NCBI GenBank assembly: GCA_001600875.1 | Contig: BCLD01000016.1 | Location: 503,067 to 567,066 of the forward strand | DNA length: 64,000 nt | Source: Solicoccozyma terricola | Lineage: Eukaryota > Basidiomycota > Tremellomycetes > Filobasidiales > Piskurozymaceae | Direction: 5' to 3' | In this document: in pieces, positions 44,315 to 56,175 of the stretch | How positions within the stretch are numbered: position 1 is the first letter of the stretch | Layout: every line of letters begins with the position of its first letter | The notes under the pieces: generated by a model | The model's input: only the letters and a program-made list of their open reading frames with translations | Told to the model about the DNA's origin: nothing | Database searches by the model: none | Made by a program: the position numbers and the translations under genes

Positions 44315-45085
44315 GATGGCTGGGTGATGAAGGGAGTATGGAGGGGTGGTGGTGGTGGTGTGAGTGTGTGAGTTGTGAGAGTATGTACGTATGTATGTGG
44401 TCGATATGGATGTAGCCGTGGGTGATTGTGTGATGTGTGACGTGTAAACAACACAATGCGAGACGGTGTGACTGTATGACGTGTAATTGATAAACGGTGT
44501 GTGACTGTGTGACGTGTAATTGATTGAATCAGATCTCTCAGTCACCCACACCCACCCCCGGGTCAGTGGTCATCCTCCGTCCTCACTCCTCATCCACGTA
44601 CTACACCCACCACCACATCACTCTCTCACCACTAATGTCCTCCACGCATACAGGGTGACACTCCCCGTTCTCCCTCCCCTCCCCCTCCCCCTCCCCTCCC
44701 CCCCTCCGTCACCATATCATCCCATCGACCCACACATCCGACAGACATCCAAAGGCACGCGACTTACTCCATACACACCTCTCTCCTATCATCACTCTTC
44801 GAACCCTCCACCTCATCCATCTCTGTCCCCGTGTCTTTCTCTACCAAACCTTCTGAAATCGAGAGTGCTTTCCAAAGGGCAGAGTCTCCCCTCCAACAAG
44901 AGACTTACCAAGGACGACGGGAAGACAAAACGAAAACCATTCGCATTCGGGTCAGCGGAAGCTTTACAGCTGGAAACGGAAACCGACCCCGAGTTTCAAG
45001 TCATTCACCAAAAGTCCTTTCATAATACCAAAACTACATATCAACCTTTTAACCTTTTTACAACATATCCACCACAACTTCCATC
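44315..45085. promoter_or_regulatory. Divergent VPS55/R3H promoter with three TGACGTGTAA sites
   Basis: 771 bases separate the two genes. TGACGTGTAA occurs at 44438-44447, 44477-44486 and 44510-44519; the last two lie in a tandem duplication of about 33 bases (GTGACGTGTAATTGAT). The rest is C/T-rich on the plus strand and would form a long 5' leader for the R3H gene. The frame at 44520-45386 is judged non-coding because it is low complexity and out of frame with the R3H protein. Confidence 0.5.
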
Positions 45086-47726
45086 ATGTCAACCGAACTT
45101 CCAACCACACCCACCATCCCCCGTCGACCTTCCCAATCCCGCTCCCACTCCCTCTCCCAGTCCCTCTCCCACTCCCACTCCCACTCCCACTCCCACTCCC
45201 GCACCCGCACACCTCCAACACCCACTTCCACGTCCTTCCCTCTCTCTGACTCTGGATCAGAGCCTCCTATCGCACCAACAACATCCTCTCGCTCCCCTGC
45301 TCCCTCAACTGCTCCTTCCGTTTCATTCTCCCTATCCGGTACGTCGAGTATATCGACGTTTTCCAGCGCTGCGAGTTGCGCGATGATGGGTTTAGGTACT
45401 AGAGAAGGTGAAGAGATGTTAAAAGAGGCATTAAGAGGAGGAATGAGAGGTTGGTGTTTAAATCTAGGAGAGAGATTAGAAACGTTATTATCTTCAAATG
45501 ATGGGATTGGAGAAGTTGTTATTCAACCTACAACAAATACTCAAAGACTTTTAACGTATAAAGCAGCGGAATGGTATGGATTGACAGCTGGGACGGAAGA
45601 ATTGGGTGGGATTGTAATCACAGTTAGTAGGAATGGTGAAGGGAGTAGTGGGAGTGCTAATGGTTCAGGTAGAAGGGATGGGAAGAATCCGTGAGTCTTG
45701 TTTGGTGATGGTGGTTGATGTAGTAGTACAGGTAACGGTGGAAATGCTGACATTTCGGATTGTATCCGCTTTGGTTTTCCCCTCCCCTTCCCTTCCCCCC
45801 CCCCTCCCCCCACGCAGAACAACCCTTCAACTCGGAAAACTCGTTCCAAGACCATCATCAACACCACCACCACCAAAGCTCAAAGTAACATTAATGAAAC
45901 GATCTCCACCACCTACAACATCCACCGCTTCCACCCCACCTCCCAACGCATTGGATGCTACCACTTCCGCACGTAGATTAGCGGAGAGAAAAGCGAATTA
46001 TCTCAGTGCAAGGGCTAGAATATTCACTGATGAGAGAGAAGAAGGACCGACGAGTGAGACGGCGAGTATTAGTGATACTCAGAGCGTGAGAAGTGGGTGG
46101 AGTTCGAATGGTACAGGAGCAGGTAGTAAAGCTGGTGGTAGAAGAACGAACGATACATTGAGACAGAGACGTCGGGTCGTCGATGAAGAAGAACATGACG
46201 AATTTAGAAGGGACGTTCCTTTACTATCAAACTCCACGGCTGCAGCGGATGCAGCGGCGGCGGCAACGACGACGACGACGACGACGACGACAACGACAAC
46301 GACGAGATATCGATATCCTGTCCCGACTTTTGAAGGATATCAACCGCCGACGTTGGGACTTGCTGAGATGTCGGCATATTCTCAACCGATTTATAACTCG
46401 GTCACTTCGAATTCGTCATCATACGATCCTATGGCGTACGTCGATCAATCGTACATTATGCCCTACTCGGATAGTTCGTATTATTATCCCGTAATGCCTC
46501 AACCACCACCGATGCGCGGCGTCGGAGGAATGGTTGGCCCACAGATGGGCGGCGGCAACTACCATCTTCCTCCGGGTAGTCACGACCATTTCCAAAGTTG
46601 TACTCCGACACCAGTAAACCAACCGCTCATTTATTCTGGAAATATAGGAGGATATCCTCACGTCGGTGGCCAACAACAGGTCATGGGCATTTCGGCGGCG
46701 TCCCAAGTACCTGCGGCCGCCAGGTTGGAATCATACCTCCAAACATCAACGGGGCCGTACCCTCCCGGACCACACTCGACGTCATCGTATAGATCAACAG
46801 GGTCACCCGTTCCATCCACGGTGGATTTTGATGTTCGATCGACATTCAGTACGGATTCGACCCCATTCTCAGTCGGAGGAGAGGGAAGCAAGATGTCGAG
46901 TCCTGCACCGTCAAGGGGTGGTAGTGGTGGAGGAAGTGTAAGTGTGGGAGGGAAGGAAGAAACGAATTGGTCAGAGTCGACGACAGATGAAAGTGGAAGA
47001 GTGAGTTTTTATACGATTGGCAAGGAGGAGAGAGAATGCACGCCGAATGCACGCCGAAAGCACGCCTCCCAGCCGCTGATACATACATCTATCCCAACTT
47101 GTCTCTCTCCCCTATAGCAAGCCATAGACGGCACTCGAACAGCACCACGATTCGCTCTCCCACCCAAACCAACATGGGTCTCTCAGACCACCCCCGGTTC
47201 CTCGCGCTCAGCTGAGAGTTCTCGCTCGCTACCTACAAAGGGCAAAGCTACCGCTCATCACAACCATCACCCGCATACTACACAACATCATCACGTGGCA
47301 CCGCGGCCAGTGCAACCGCGTCCTTCCTTGTCCGTCACATCGACGACGTCGGCTCCAGCTACGATGTCGCTTCTACCTACAATCATGCGTCGACCACTCT
47401 CCCCGACGCACTCCCGCGGGACCAACGACCAAAAAGGCTCGGTAATCGATTCTGATTTCCCGCGGCGAGACAGTCGAGCAGCCACGGGTAAACTCTTCGA
47501 TCCATCGAGTGGAAAAGTCATCATTCCTCCACCTTCGAAGAAATTGATGACGGGCCATAAGCTGCCTCCGAGATCAGACGTCAGGGTTCCTCCGCCGCCT
47601 GTCCCTACGGATGTCAACGAGGCTATCGAAGCAAAGCTTCAAGCCCTAGCTATCGTTCATAACGTGAGCATTGGACCACCGCCGACGCGGAAAGTGTCAG
47701 GCTCCACAGGCCAACATCGGGTATGA
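45086..47726 (+). CDS. R3H-SUZ domain RNA-binding protein
   Basis: The R3H domain binds single-stranded nucleic acid, and the SUZ motif, often next to R3H, also binds RNA; animal relatives are R3HDM1/2 and Encore. The N-terminus is Ser/His/Arg-rich with SHSHSHSHSR. R3H covers EEMLKEALRGGMRGWCLNLG through ERLETLLSSNDGIGEVVIQP, TTNTQRLLTYKAAEWYGLT and LGGIVITVSRNG. After an intron the SUZ motif reads KLKVTLMKRSPPP followed by ARRLAERKANYLSARARIF then TDERE. The remainder is disordered with a Thr run, Tyr/Met/Pro-rich sequence and a final exon with HHNHHPHTTQHHH and EAIEAKLQALAIVHNVSIG. Three exons, about 800 aa. The start is the Met nearest the conserved part; further upstream exons cannot be excluded. 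Confidence 0.82.
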
Positions 47727-48009
47727 GGGGGGAAGATGTAGCCGATGAGGGCTGTATGCGTTGTATTAGAGGGCTCTGGGCACTCACTGTACTACGAGAC
47801 TCTGGATGCTGTACACAGAGTTGCATGGTAGGCAATACACAACTTTTTACTGTTCGCGGGGCCCCATTACCCGCTGCACGTGCATTTCTCGAAGCTTCGT
47901 CCCAAACATCCTCCTCAACCTGCTCACCATGTCCTCTCCTCTACATCATCACTGCCCACCAACACAACCACACAACACCGCCGTCCAGCAAGCAGCCTCA
48001 GCACCCATC

Positions 48010-49692
48010 ATGTCGTCTCCCAACCCCCGCGCCTACTTTGACATCACCATCGACTCTGTCCCTCGGGGTCGAATCGTATTCGAGCTGTTTTCATCGGTGG
48101 TCCCCAAGACAGCTGAGAATTTCCTGGCTTTATGTCGGGGTGATGCCGGCAAGACACCTGGAGGTGTAGACTTGACATACAAGGGGAGTGGATTCCACAG
48201 GGTTATCAAGGGGTTCATGTTGCAGGTGAGAGTATCAAAGGGAAACGGCAGGATTAGAAAGGATGCTAAGCTGTTCGTATTCGCTTCGTATTGTGATTAG
48301 GGAGGTGATTTCACTGCGTAGGTGTACATGTCCTTCATTGTCGGACAAAATCTGATGCTAGTATTTCCTTTTTACACCATGCCATAATCCTTCTCCTCAC
48401 TCTACCACTCGTCATTTTCAAAACACTTTTGCATTCCTGGTCTTCTGGCTGCCCTTTCTTTTGGATTGTCTGCCGGTCAATCAGCGGCAATGGCACTGGA
48501 GGAGAATCAATCTACGGCGAGAAATTCGAAGATGAAAACTTTGAATTAAAGCACGAAAAGCCATTTTTGTTGAGCATGGCGAATGCAGGTTCGTGTCTAC
48601 GTATTTCCCCCCGTGCTTGTCAGCAATCCAGCAGGAATGCCGACAGACTGGAATCTTTTCTTTTCAAATAGGTCCCAACACCAACGGATCTCAATTCTTC
48701 ATCACCACTGTGCCGACTCGTAAGTCTTTTAATACCCTGTGGGATGAGTCTTCCCGTCTGATCGTATCTCTCCCACAGCGCATTTGGATGGCAAGCACGT
48801 TGTTTTCGGCAAGTGTGAGTGTCACGTCTCCCCTTTCGGCAGAAGCACGTACATAACACAAACGATCATTGAACAGGTATATCGGGGAAATCCCTTGTTC
48901 GAGCAATCGAAGCTCTTCCCACCTCAAACGATAAACCCAATGTCCCTGTCATCATCTCAGAGTGTGGTGTACTCTCCCCGGATGAGCCTATCGTTGCAAG
49001 TAACTCGGTGGAAGGTGACATCTGGGAGGATTGGCCACAGGATGAGGAGAAGGTGAGCGAGGAGAAGCCGGAAGAGAGTAGGGAAGTCGCTGGGAAGTTG
49101 AAGGAGTTGGCTACCAGGTGCGTGTAGACGACGATGAGGGTAGACCTAGACGATAGCTGATTGAGATGAGATGACCATTCTCAAGAGAGTTTAAAGCTGG
49201 AAATGTAGCTGGAGCGTTGGAACTCTTCAACAAGGCATTGCGATACCTTGATGTTCACCCCTTTTTACCAGATGGAACGTCAGAAGACGAGGTCAAGTCG
49301 TACGAATCGTTGTGAGTAACTATCGTGCAAGACTCATGTCACAACTTGAATATACCCTGGGCATCCACAGACGATACTCTCTCCTATCGAATGTCTCCCT
49401 ATGTGCACTCAAAGCTGCTCCCAAATCTCAACCTCGTGTAGCCATCGCTGCCTCCTCTCGTGCGCTCAACATTAAAAACATTACCCCAGCAGAGCGCACG
49501 AAGGCTCTCTATCGTCGAGGGTTGGCAAATGCGATGATCAATGATGATGAAGCAGCGGAGAAGGACTTCAAAAACGCTTTGGAGGTGTCTCCCGAAGACA
49601 AGGCGGTCCAGATTGAGCTACAAAAGCTCGCAAAGGCCAGGAAGGACAAGGAACTGAAACAAAGGGCAGCTTACTCGAAGATGTTTGCGTGA
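48010..49692 (+). CDS. Cyclophilin-40 peptidyl-prolyl isomerase with TPR domain (Cpr6-like)
   Basis: CyP40 proteins are Hsp90 co-chaperones joining a cyclophilin domain to TPRs. The start gives [20 protein letters not shown]; an in-frame Met at 47929 would add about 27 residues. Cyclophilin motifs: [36 protein letters not shown] joined through a 17-nt exon (48301-48317, GGDFT) to [20 protein letters not shown], then [38 protein letters not shown] and the ISECGVL end. The TPR part includes [60 protein letters not shown] and [20 protein letters not shown]. The active-site residues (FHRV; GSQFFI) are present. Length near 385 aa is typical. Convergent with NAA25. Confidence 0.92.
48301..48317 (+). 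other. 17-nt microexon in the cyclophilin-40 gene
   Basis: GGAGGTGATTTCACTGC is preceded by TGATTAG and followed by GTAGGT. It supplies the invariant GGDFT motif between [10 protein letters not shown] and AGNGTGG and is required for frame. Confidence 0.8.
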
Positions 49693-49810
49693 GGCGATCG
49701 CAGACGGATGGATTGATGGGAGGGAAAACAAACCCCATAAATGATGATGATGATTATGCAATGCAATGCTTGAATATGGAAAACATCGAGTACAGTCGTG
49801 ACGGCTTCGT

Positions 49811-52800
49811 TCACGCCTTGCTTCTCTTCGTCAATTCTTTGCTCAATTCCTCGAATGCCATCCTTCGGCTGCCCGAGATAGCATTGAGCGTCTGTTGCAG
49901 CTGCCCCTGGTGTCAATTGAATCGATGAGTCCCCATGCCAGATCGCAATAGCTGGTGAATCGCTCACATTCAAATGTCCGCTTTCCTCTGCCTTTGCCAT
50001 GACATCGGCAGGTATCGAGCACCACTTCTCCTCCGCTGCCATTTTCTTCGCCTCTGCGGCCGAGGCAGCAAGGGCTTTGCGTGCGGCGACCAACGTGGTC
50101 GCAATCAATTCGCGCGTGACGCCAGCGGACTTCTTGTGTGCCTCCGAGGACTTGTCTCTGAACTGTGCCGTGGCGAGATCGAGCATCGCGAAGGCCTGGA
50201 ACGTTGTGAAGAGTATCATCAGCCTGAGGGCAGATATGACTGACGATAAATAACTCACTTCTAGTTGGGTTGCAAAGCTCTGTACTTGGACCCACGGCAG
50301 CTGTCCTTCCTCTGAGATAGATGTCGCGCTGTTAGTCAACAGGATTCGGCTACGGCGATACGGCATGAGAAGACTAACCATTCGATAACGTCACAAACGA
50401 TTGCAAGGACTCCTTCATGGGACTAACGAAGCAATCGTGGATCCAGATGCAAAGCTTCTGGGCATATGCGAGCAGATTGACCTCCGCGGCAGTGAACTGA
50501 ATGACAGTCGACCGTCAGCTCCTGCGGAATTCCTTTCGCCCAGGTAGCAGAAAAACTTACAAACTCGCTGTAGTTGTTGGTCGCGAGTCGCTTAAAGCAG
50601 ATGAGAAGTCCGGTGAGCAAAGATGTTCAAGCAAGAAACACACGGCGAAAAGCTTACAGCGATGTCAGACGTTTGGTCATGCGACGGGTCCTTGGCGATT
50701 CGGTTGACCAACATCCACATCAGTCTCATCTTGTCCAACCATGTTACCTGCAAGGGGAGATCATGAGTTATATAGGAGATCAGATTGTAATCGCCCCTCT
50801 ACTGACCTGAGACAGCGGACCCATACAGGTTCTGGTCTTGAGATTGCTCGCGCAGGAATGCGAGCCATAGTCTGGCAACAAATCCCAGTCTCGCAAATCC
50901 TTGATACCCTCTGCAGCGGTATATCGAAATGTAAGTTGCGTGTCGACCCAAAAAGGCCCTACGAAGAACCCACCCAGCTGAGCCGTCTCCGATAGGTCTA
51001 GATCCTGGGGCGCAAGCGAGTACGCTTGATGCATCGCCTTCACGTCCACCATCGCAATGTCCCTCATGAGTTCGAGATCTCCGACGACTCGCTGGTGAGA
51101 CGCAGAGAACGACTCGGACATCTCGAGCATGCCGGGGATCTGTGCGATGCACGGGAGTTATCAGCATTCATGGATAACATGATTCCAGTGTATCACGGCT
51201 GACCTGACTGAAAGAACACTCGGTCATGGCGCTGACTATGCCCTCCGTCAGCTCATTCTCCGTGCTCCGGTAGATTGCTTGGTTCTCGCTTAGTAGCGTT
51301 CGCATTGCCGATTGTGCTGTAAGTCCACCTGCGATCTGCAGCGATGAGGCTCGCTCGGTCACGATATGAAGGACAGTATCTTGCTGGAAGGTTCGCATCT
51401 GCAGCCGTTCTACTTGCTCAGAGATCAACGATGCGCATCCTGACGGGGTGTATTGACGGCTGTCATTATCGCATTTCACCCAACACCTGGCGAGTCGCAG
51501 CAGCTCACCCAGCAGACGATATATCCGAGTCAATAATATCCGTGCAGGCCCATTTGCTGGGCTGTTCCTGATAAGTAGATGTAGTGCAGACGATGCGAGC
51601 ACTAGCCATTGAGCTAGGCGAATGAATTGCGTTATAATCGTAAGCTCATGTGACCAGTTTGCTCTGCGTGCAAGACAGCTTACCGGATGGTCTTGACTGA
51701 TCTTCCAGAGCCCAACAGGTAACGAAGGCTTGGGCTGCAATGATGGCAAAGTCATCTGCAGGGTGGACATCGGTTTTCGGCAGGTCGGTGACTGGGTGCC
51801 AAGCGGAAATGTCAGTCTGCCATCTCAAATTGTGGAGGACCGACGGAGGCGTACCTAGCTTGACGCCCTCGTGGTACATTGCCAGATATTCCCAAGCCAG
51901 GGTAGACTCCTCCGCAACCGACCCTTCAGGTGAGATGAACCGTAACATCTTGTATGCATTTTGTGCCGAGAGATAACTCTTTAGAGTGGTCTGCGGGAGG
52001 TTCGAATAATATCTTATCAGACTTCGGTGTCAAAGGAAGTAATGTATTGAATACCAACTGTATCACCCTCAATTTGCTCTTTCAAGAAGGTCCTCAACGG
52101 CTCACCCTCCTCCTCACCGTCTTTGGGCCAGTACGGTCGAAGATCGTCCATCACACAACCTTTATCACCAAATGTCTTCCAATATCGTTCGAGGAGATTC
52201 GAGGTCCCAATCTGGCTCATCAGACCGTTTGCTTGGTTGTCAGAAGGTGACACTTGAATGAGTTGAGCTCGCTTGTTGACTTCCAGCAAGGCAAGGAGTG
52301 GGGCTCTTTCTTTTTCCCCGAATTGATCAGCCAAATCAAGTAGAGTTTGTCGAGTGTCAGTCAGATAGTCCCGGTCGTCAGTTGTTTTCCTGCCGAGGAT
52401 AGCAAATAGGGAAGTGATGTAGGAGAGGTAGGCTTTGTAATTTGTGACTCTTGTCAATTGATTTCCACCTTTTGGTCAGCAGTAGGAAAAAGCGGAATCA
52501 TTCCTTTCCCCGGTTGACTCACGGAACATCCTCTGCACCTCTAATCATATCCTCCGCTCTTTCCCATTCCTTCTCCCAATCCCAATCTCCGCCCTTGCTC
52601 GCTAATTCCTCCACCAACTCCCATCTCTCCCACATCATCCTCAATTCCCCACTCCATCTCTGAACTTTTCTTTTACACGTCTTTACATATCCATCTTTCG
52701 ATTCATCTACTGCGGCTTCTGCCCATCCATCTCCCAATTTCCAGACCTCTTCATCAACACTTTTCTTGAGGTCGGGCGTCATCATCGATAACGCTTCTAT

Positions 52801-54123
52801 TGTATTCCCTTGAGCGCGTTTTATCCGTATGTAGAGTAAGAAGGTATCGATTGTTGTTAATGGTGAACAAGGGTATTTCTGCAATATCGACGAGGAAATA
52901 GAGAGAAGCGCTTGTTTATGCTCGGTTGCAGTAGGTGGAACTTCCATTGCCTGACACGAAGGGGGGAAGGGAGGAAATTCAGTCCTTTTTTACTCTCGAG
53001 ACCGAGGGAAATATTAATTTTTTTACTGACTTGGATGTATAGAGCAAAAGAAGCCCATGCTGCCGTCTTCCAGTCGTGACTCTGCGCAAACAACCTCAAA
53101 GCCGTCTTGACAAGGCAATCAGATTTCCCCGCAAAACAGCGTTTGAAACCAATCAGCCCACGCCGTCACCTAGCCTTCATATACTCAACCCCCTCTCCCC
53201 TCCCCCCGGGGGGGGGGGGGTGTCACACCACGCACTCACCCTCTTGACTCCTTCCCATTCCCTTCTTCTCACTCCCTCTAGAAACACCTGCACACCTAAA
53301 TCCGTATCATCCGAATGAACAGCCCACGCTCGAGTATACAATTTGTATATATCCTCTCGACGACCCAGAGAACGAAGTGCGAATGCTAGGATCTGTAGGA
53401 CAGGAGGAGAGAGGATTTGGTCGTTTGAGCCGGGGATAATGGTGGTAGATGAAGACGAAGATGCGGATATGGTTGTTGAGGAGGATGGTTTCGGCTTTGA
53501 TTTGCCTTTACTTTTCTTATTAGGTTTTTTGTTAGGTTGCTTGATCGTCGGTTTTTGGACTTTTTCCACATCCTCTTCTATATTCCCTTCTGCCTCCTTT
53601 ATCTTCTCGTCCTCTCCATTCTGTTTCTCAGCAGTAGCAGCCACCTGGGAGACCTCCTGTTCCAATGCTTGATTTTGCTCATCGACGGGTAAAGGACCCA
53701 ACGGATCAACGCTTTGCATATTCAATATCATCTCGTAGCATTCCAACGCTTCCTGTGGTTTGTTGAGTCGTTGTAACGAAAGACATCTCAATGCCTGGTG
53801 GGAGTTGGATGAGGAAATCGAAAGAGTGTTATGTGTGATCAGATCAAAGGGGAAGAGGGGTAATGTAAAGATGACGGATGCCTCACTTGTCCTAATGTAC
53901 TCTTGGGTGATTTCTTTAGGTACTTGACGATCTCTGCGTGAGCTGCTTTACTTTGACCTGCATCTAAAGCGTCTGTATGATGGATTACAAGGTCAGCAGG
54001 AGCTCCCAGCAGCAGCTCCCAGCTTTGTTGTTTAAAAGGGGCGGTTCCGGGAGGTTGCGGGACCTGTGAGGCGGACTAACCATATACGGGCTTGAGACGA
54101 CGTTCCTCTAGTGTGGTGACCAT
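49811..54123 (-). CDS. NatB N-terminal acetyltransferase auxiliary subunit (NAA25/Mdm20)
   Basis: NAA25 anchors the catalytic Naa20 to ribosomes for acetylation of Met-Asp/Glu/Asn N-termini; in yeast its loss affects actin and mitochondrial inheritance. The first exon reads MVTTLEERRLKPVY and leads to an alpha-helical TPR region with SKAAHAEIVKYLKKSPKSTL, MRCLSLQRLNKPQEALECYE, VLQILAFALRSLGRREDIYK and SHDWKTAAWASFALYIQ, typical of NAA25. A charged insert (KKPNKKSKGKSKPK) lies in the first TPR region. Downstream exons include TNYKAYLSYITSLFAILGRK, LIQVSPSDNQANGLMSQIG, TLAWEYLAMYHEGVKLG and WVDTQLTFRYTAAEGIKDLR. Using the GTGAGC donor near 49975 gives a C-terminus ETLNAISGSRRMAFEELSKE-like, then LTKRSKA and TGA at 49813-49811. 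About 17 exons, near 1000 aa. Intermediate splice sites are approximate. Confidence 0.85.
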
Positions 54124-54435
54124 GATGGGTATAATGTGCTCGCTGTGCTCGTCGATAGTCCGAGGTTGAGTGACATGCAACCGATCCAGTATTTGATTTC
54201 GAGGTGAGGTGTTTGCTTAGTCATCAACGGGTTCAGTGGCGATACACTGTGAAACAAGTATATGTAAAGGAATCCTATATAAAGAAAGAGAGACAGGGAG
54301 GTTATAAAGGGGGTTTACGTGGTATGTAAATTTAAGTCGTATGTAAAATTGTCCATCCTAGAAGATTGTCCGTCCATCCTTCCATCCGTCCATCTTTCCG
54401 TCCATCCTTCCGTCCTTCCATCCTTAGTCGGGACC
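54124..54435. other. Region between NAA25 start and lectin stop, with CCATCCTTC-type microsatellite
   Basis: 312 bases. 54370-54426 is a degenerate pyrimidine repeat of CCGTCCATCCTTC units, probably in the lectin 3' UTR. The rest would be the NAA25 promoter. No gene is seen. Confidence 0.5.
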
Positions 54436-56175
54436 TCACGAAGTGAAAGTCCAGAGCTAGTACACATCCGCATCAATGAATCAGTTCCACATCCCCATCT
54501 ACAACATATACTTCTCCCCCACAAACAACTCACCTGGTTGGTATCAGGACCAGAGCATTGCCAAGTCTGAACATTCTTCAACGATCCATATGGTTTAGAG
54601 TTGACTGGTCCGGATTCAGCTTGAACGTCAAGGCATTGATCTGTTTTCGATTCCCCCCCATCCGTTTGTGTCAGTCACAAGTTCTTTCCCCCAGAGAGGA
54701 TCAGAGTAAAAGTAAAACACTCACTACCACCTTCAATAGCGAGATGCTTATCAGCGTCACCTGTGTAGTACCATTGCTGTTGAGGAACATCAAGACAAGT
54801 CCAGATTTTAGATTGAATGCCGTTCGCTGGGTTAGATCTACAAAGAGGAAGCAGCCCCGGGGTCAATAACCACACCCAATTTCTTTTCCCTTTAGTATTA
54901 GGAGACTAGACAAACTCACCCTGCATCCAAACAATAATTCGTACCGTGCAATTTAACCTTTGTAGATCCATACACTACATCCCAACGTTGAAGGAGGTTG
55001 AACCCATCAGTTGGCGCTCCAGGGAAACATTCCGCGCTGGGGGAGGAAAACGCAAAAGGGATACGAGGATAAGTTGAGTGGAAACAAAGCAAAAAGGTAT
55101 TGGGAAAGAATTCCTCGTACATGTTAACGACGGTTCCATCAGCTGCGGCTCCACCACCGACTGTCAAACACTTGGTGTTGTCTCCATTAGCTGTTGATGG
55201 TGAACAACGAGGAAAAACAACGTCAACTCGGAAGGTTTGTCTACCTAGAACCCCCCCCCCCCCCATACACAACTCACGATGAATTTGACGACCGTATGAA
55301 ACTGGAGTCCCAGTTGGAGGAGGTGAAGTACTACTAGATGTAGCACTCTGACTTGAAGAAGAACTAACAGTCGAAGAGGTAGTAGGTCCACCACCACCAC
55401 CAATCGTCCAAAGCTAAAACGAAGAAAAAGGAAAAAGGAAAAAATCATATACCCCACTACGTTAGCTTTCGCCGAACTTTCTGGGTTTTGTAATAACCAC
55501 CGCCAAACTCGCCACCGCCACCCGCCACAAGAATAGGAGCGGAGAATGAGAGTAATGCTCGCTCCGTTCGCGAACAAATGAATGCTCTCTGCGCTCGCGA
55601 GAAGACAAAATCCCTCCCCACGCTCATAGCCACAATGCTCTCTTCGCTCTACTCACCTGATTAGTATTCCCACCCGTACACTGATAAGTCTGTGGACCCA
55701 CCGGTCCTAAATCCAAACATTGATTCCCCCCGGTAATAGCCAAATGTTTATCATCGGTCAAATACCATTGTTGTTGACTTAAACCGGGATAACAAGTATA
55801 AACTTTTGCTCTAACATTGTTTGATGGTGTTGATCCTGCATCTAGACAAAAGTTTGTACCGGATAATTTAACTGATAGGTTGTCTCCGTATGAGATGTCC
55901 CATTTGATGTATTTAGATACGGTTGAGCATGGGACGACGTTGACGAGTGAATTATCAGTGACGACGGCGTCTGTTACGGCAAGGCACTGTGTGTGGGGGT
56001 TGGAGGCGGTCAGTCGGGAGGTGACATGTGAGGAAATGGGAGAGAATGGGAAAAAGGTACGTACTGCATTCTGATCACCATTGTGGAGGATGTTCACACC
56101 GGTAAGACGTTTGGTGAATGGAGCAGCGTTAGCGAGCAAGGGAATGAGAGCGAGGAGAGCAAATGTTGAGATCAT
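54436..56175 (-). CDS. Secreted protein with two ricin-B-type (QxW) lectin domains
   Basis: Ricin-B/beta-trefoil domains bind galactose- or GalNAc-type sugars; on their own they are lectins or carbohydrate-binding modules. The N-terminus is a signal peptide (STFALLALIPLLANAAP) with a KR site after it (FTKR). Domain 1 shows QNAQCLAVTDAVV-like start, NLSVKLSGTNFCLDAGSTPS, VYTCYPGLSQQQWYL and HLAITGGNQCLDLGP, ending TNQLWTI. A Ser/Thr-rich linker with GGGG follows (TTSSTVSSSSSQSATSSS). Domain 2 shows TKCLTVGGGAAADGTVV, KVKLHGTNYCLDAGSNP, IWTCLDVPQQQWYYTGD, HLAIEGGDQCLDVQAESGPV and a final NQLWTFTS before TGA. No enzymatic domain is attached. About eight exons and 340-350 aa. The linker intron (55414-55656, 243 nt) carries the palindromic repeats; another intron holds 14 G in sense. 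Confidence 0.85.
55550..55656. repeat. Palindromic GCTCGCT/CGTTCGCG repeats inside a lectin intron
   Basis: Units TAATGCTCGCTCCGTTCGCGAAC, AATGCTCTCTGCGCTCGCGAGAAG and AATGCTCTCTTCGCTCTACTCAC lie in the 243-nt intron of the lectin gene. The last unit runs directly into the GTGAGT donor on the minus strand. They match the arrays at 17515-18020 and 5935-6235. Confidence 0.7.

Noticed and set aside
44520..45386. 288-aa plus-strand open frame overlapping the R3H start
   Set aside because: It is Pro/Ser/His-rich shadow sequence in another frame from the R3H protein and has no domain.
46256..46312. ACG trinucleotide run as a non-coding microsatellite
   Set aside because: It is in frame within the R3H-SUZ protein and encodes a Thr run.
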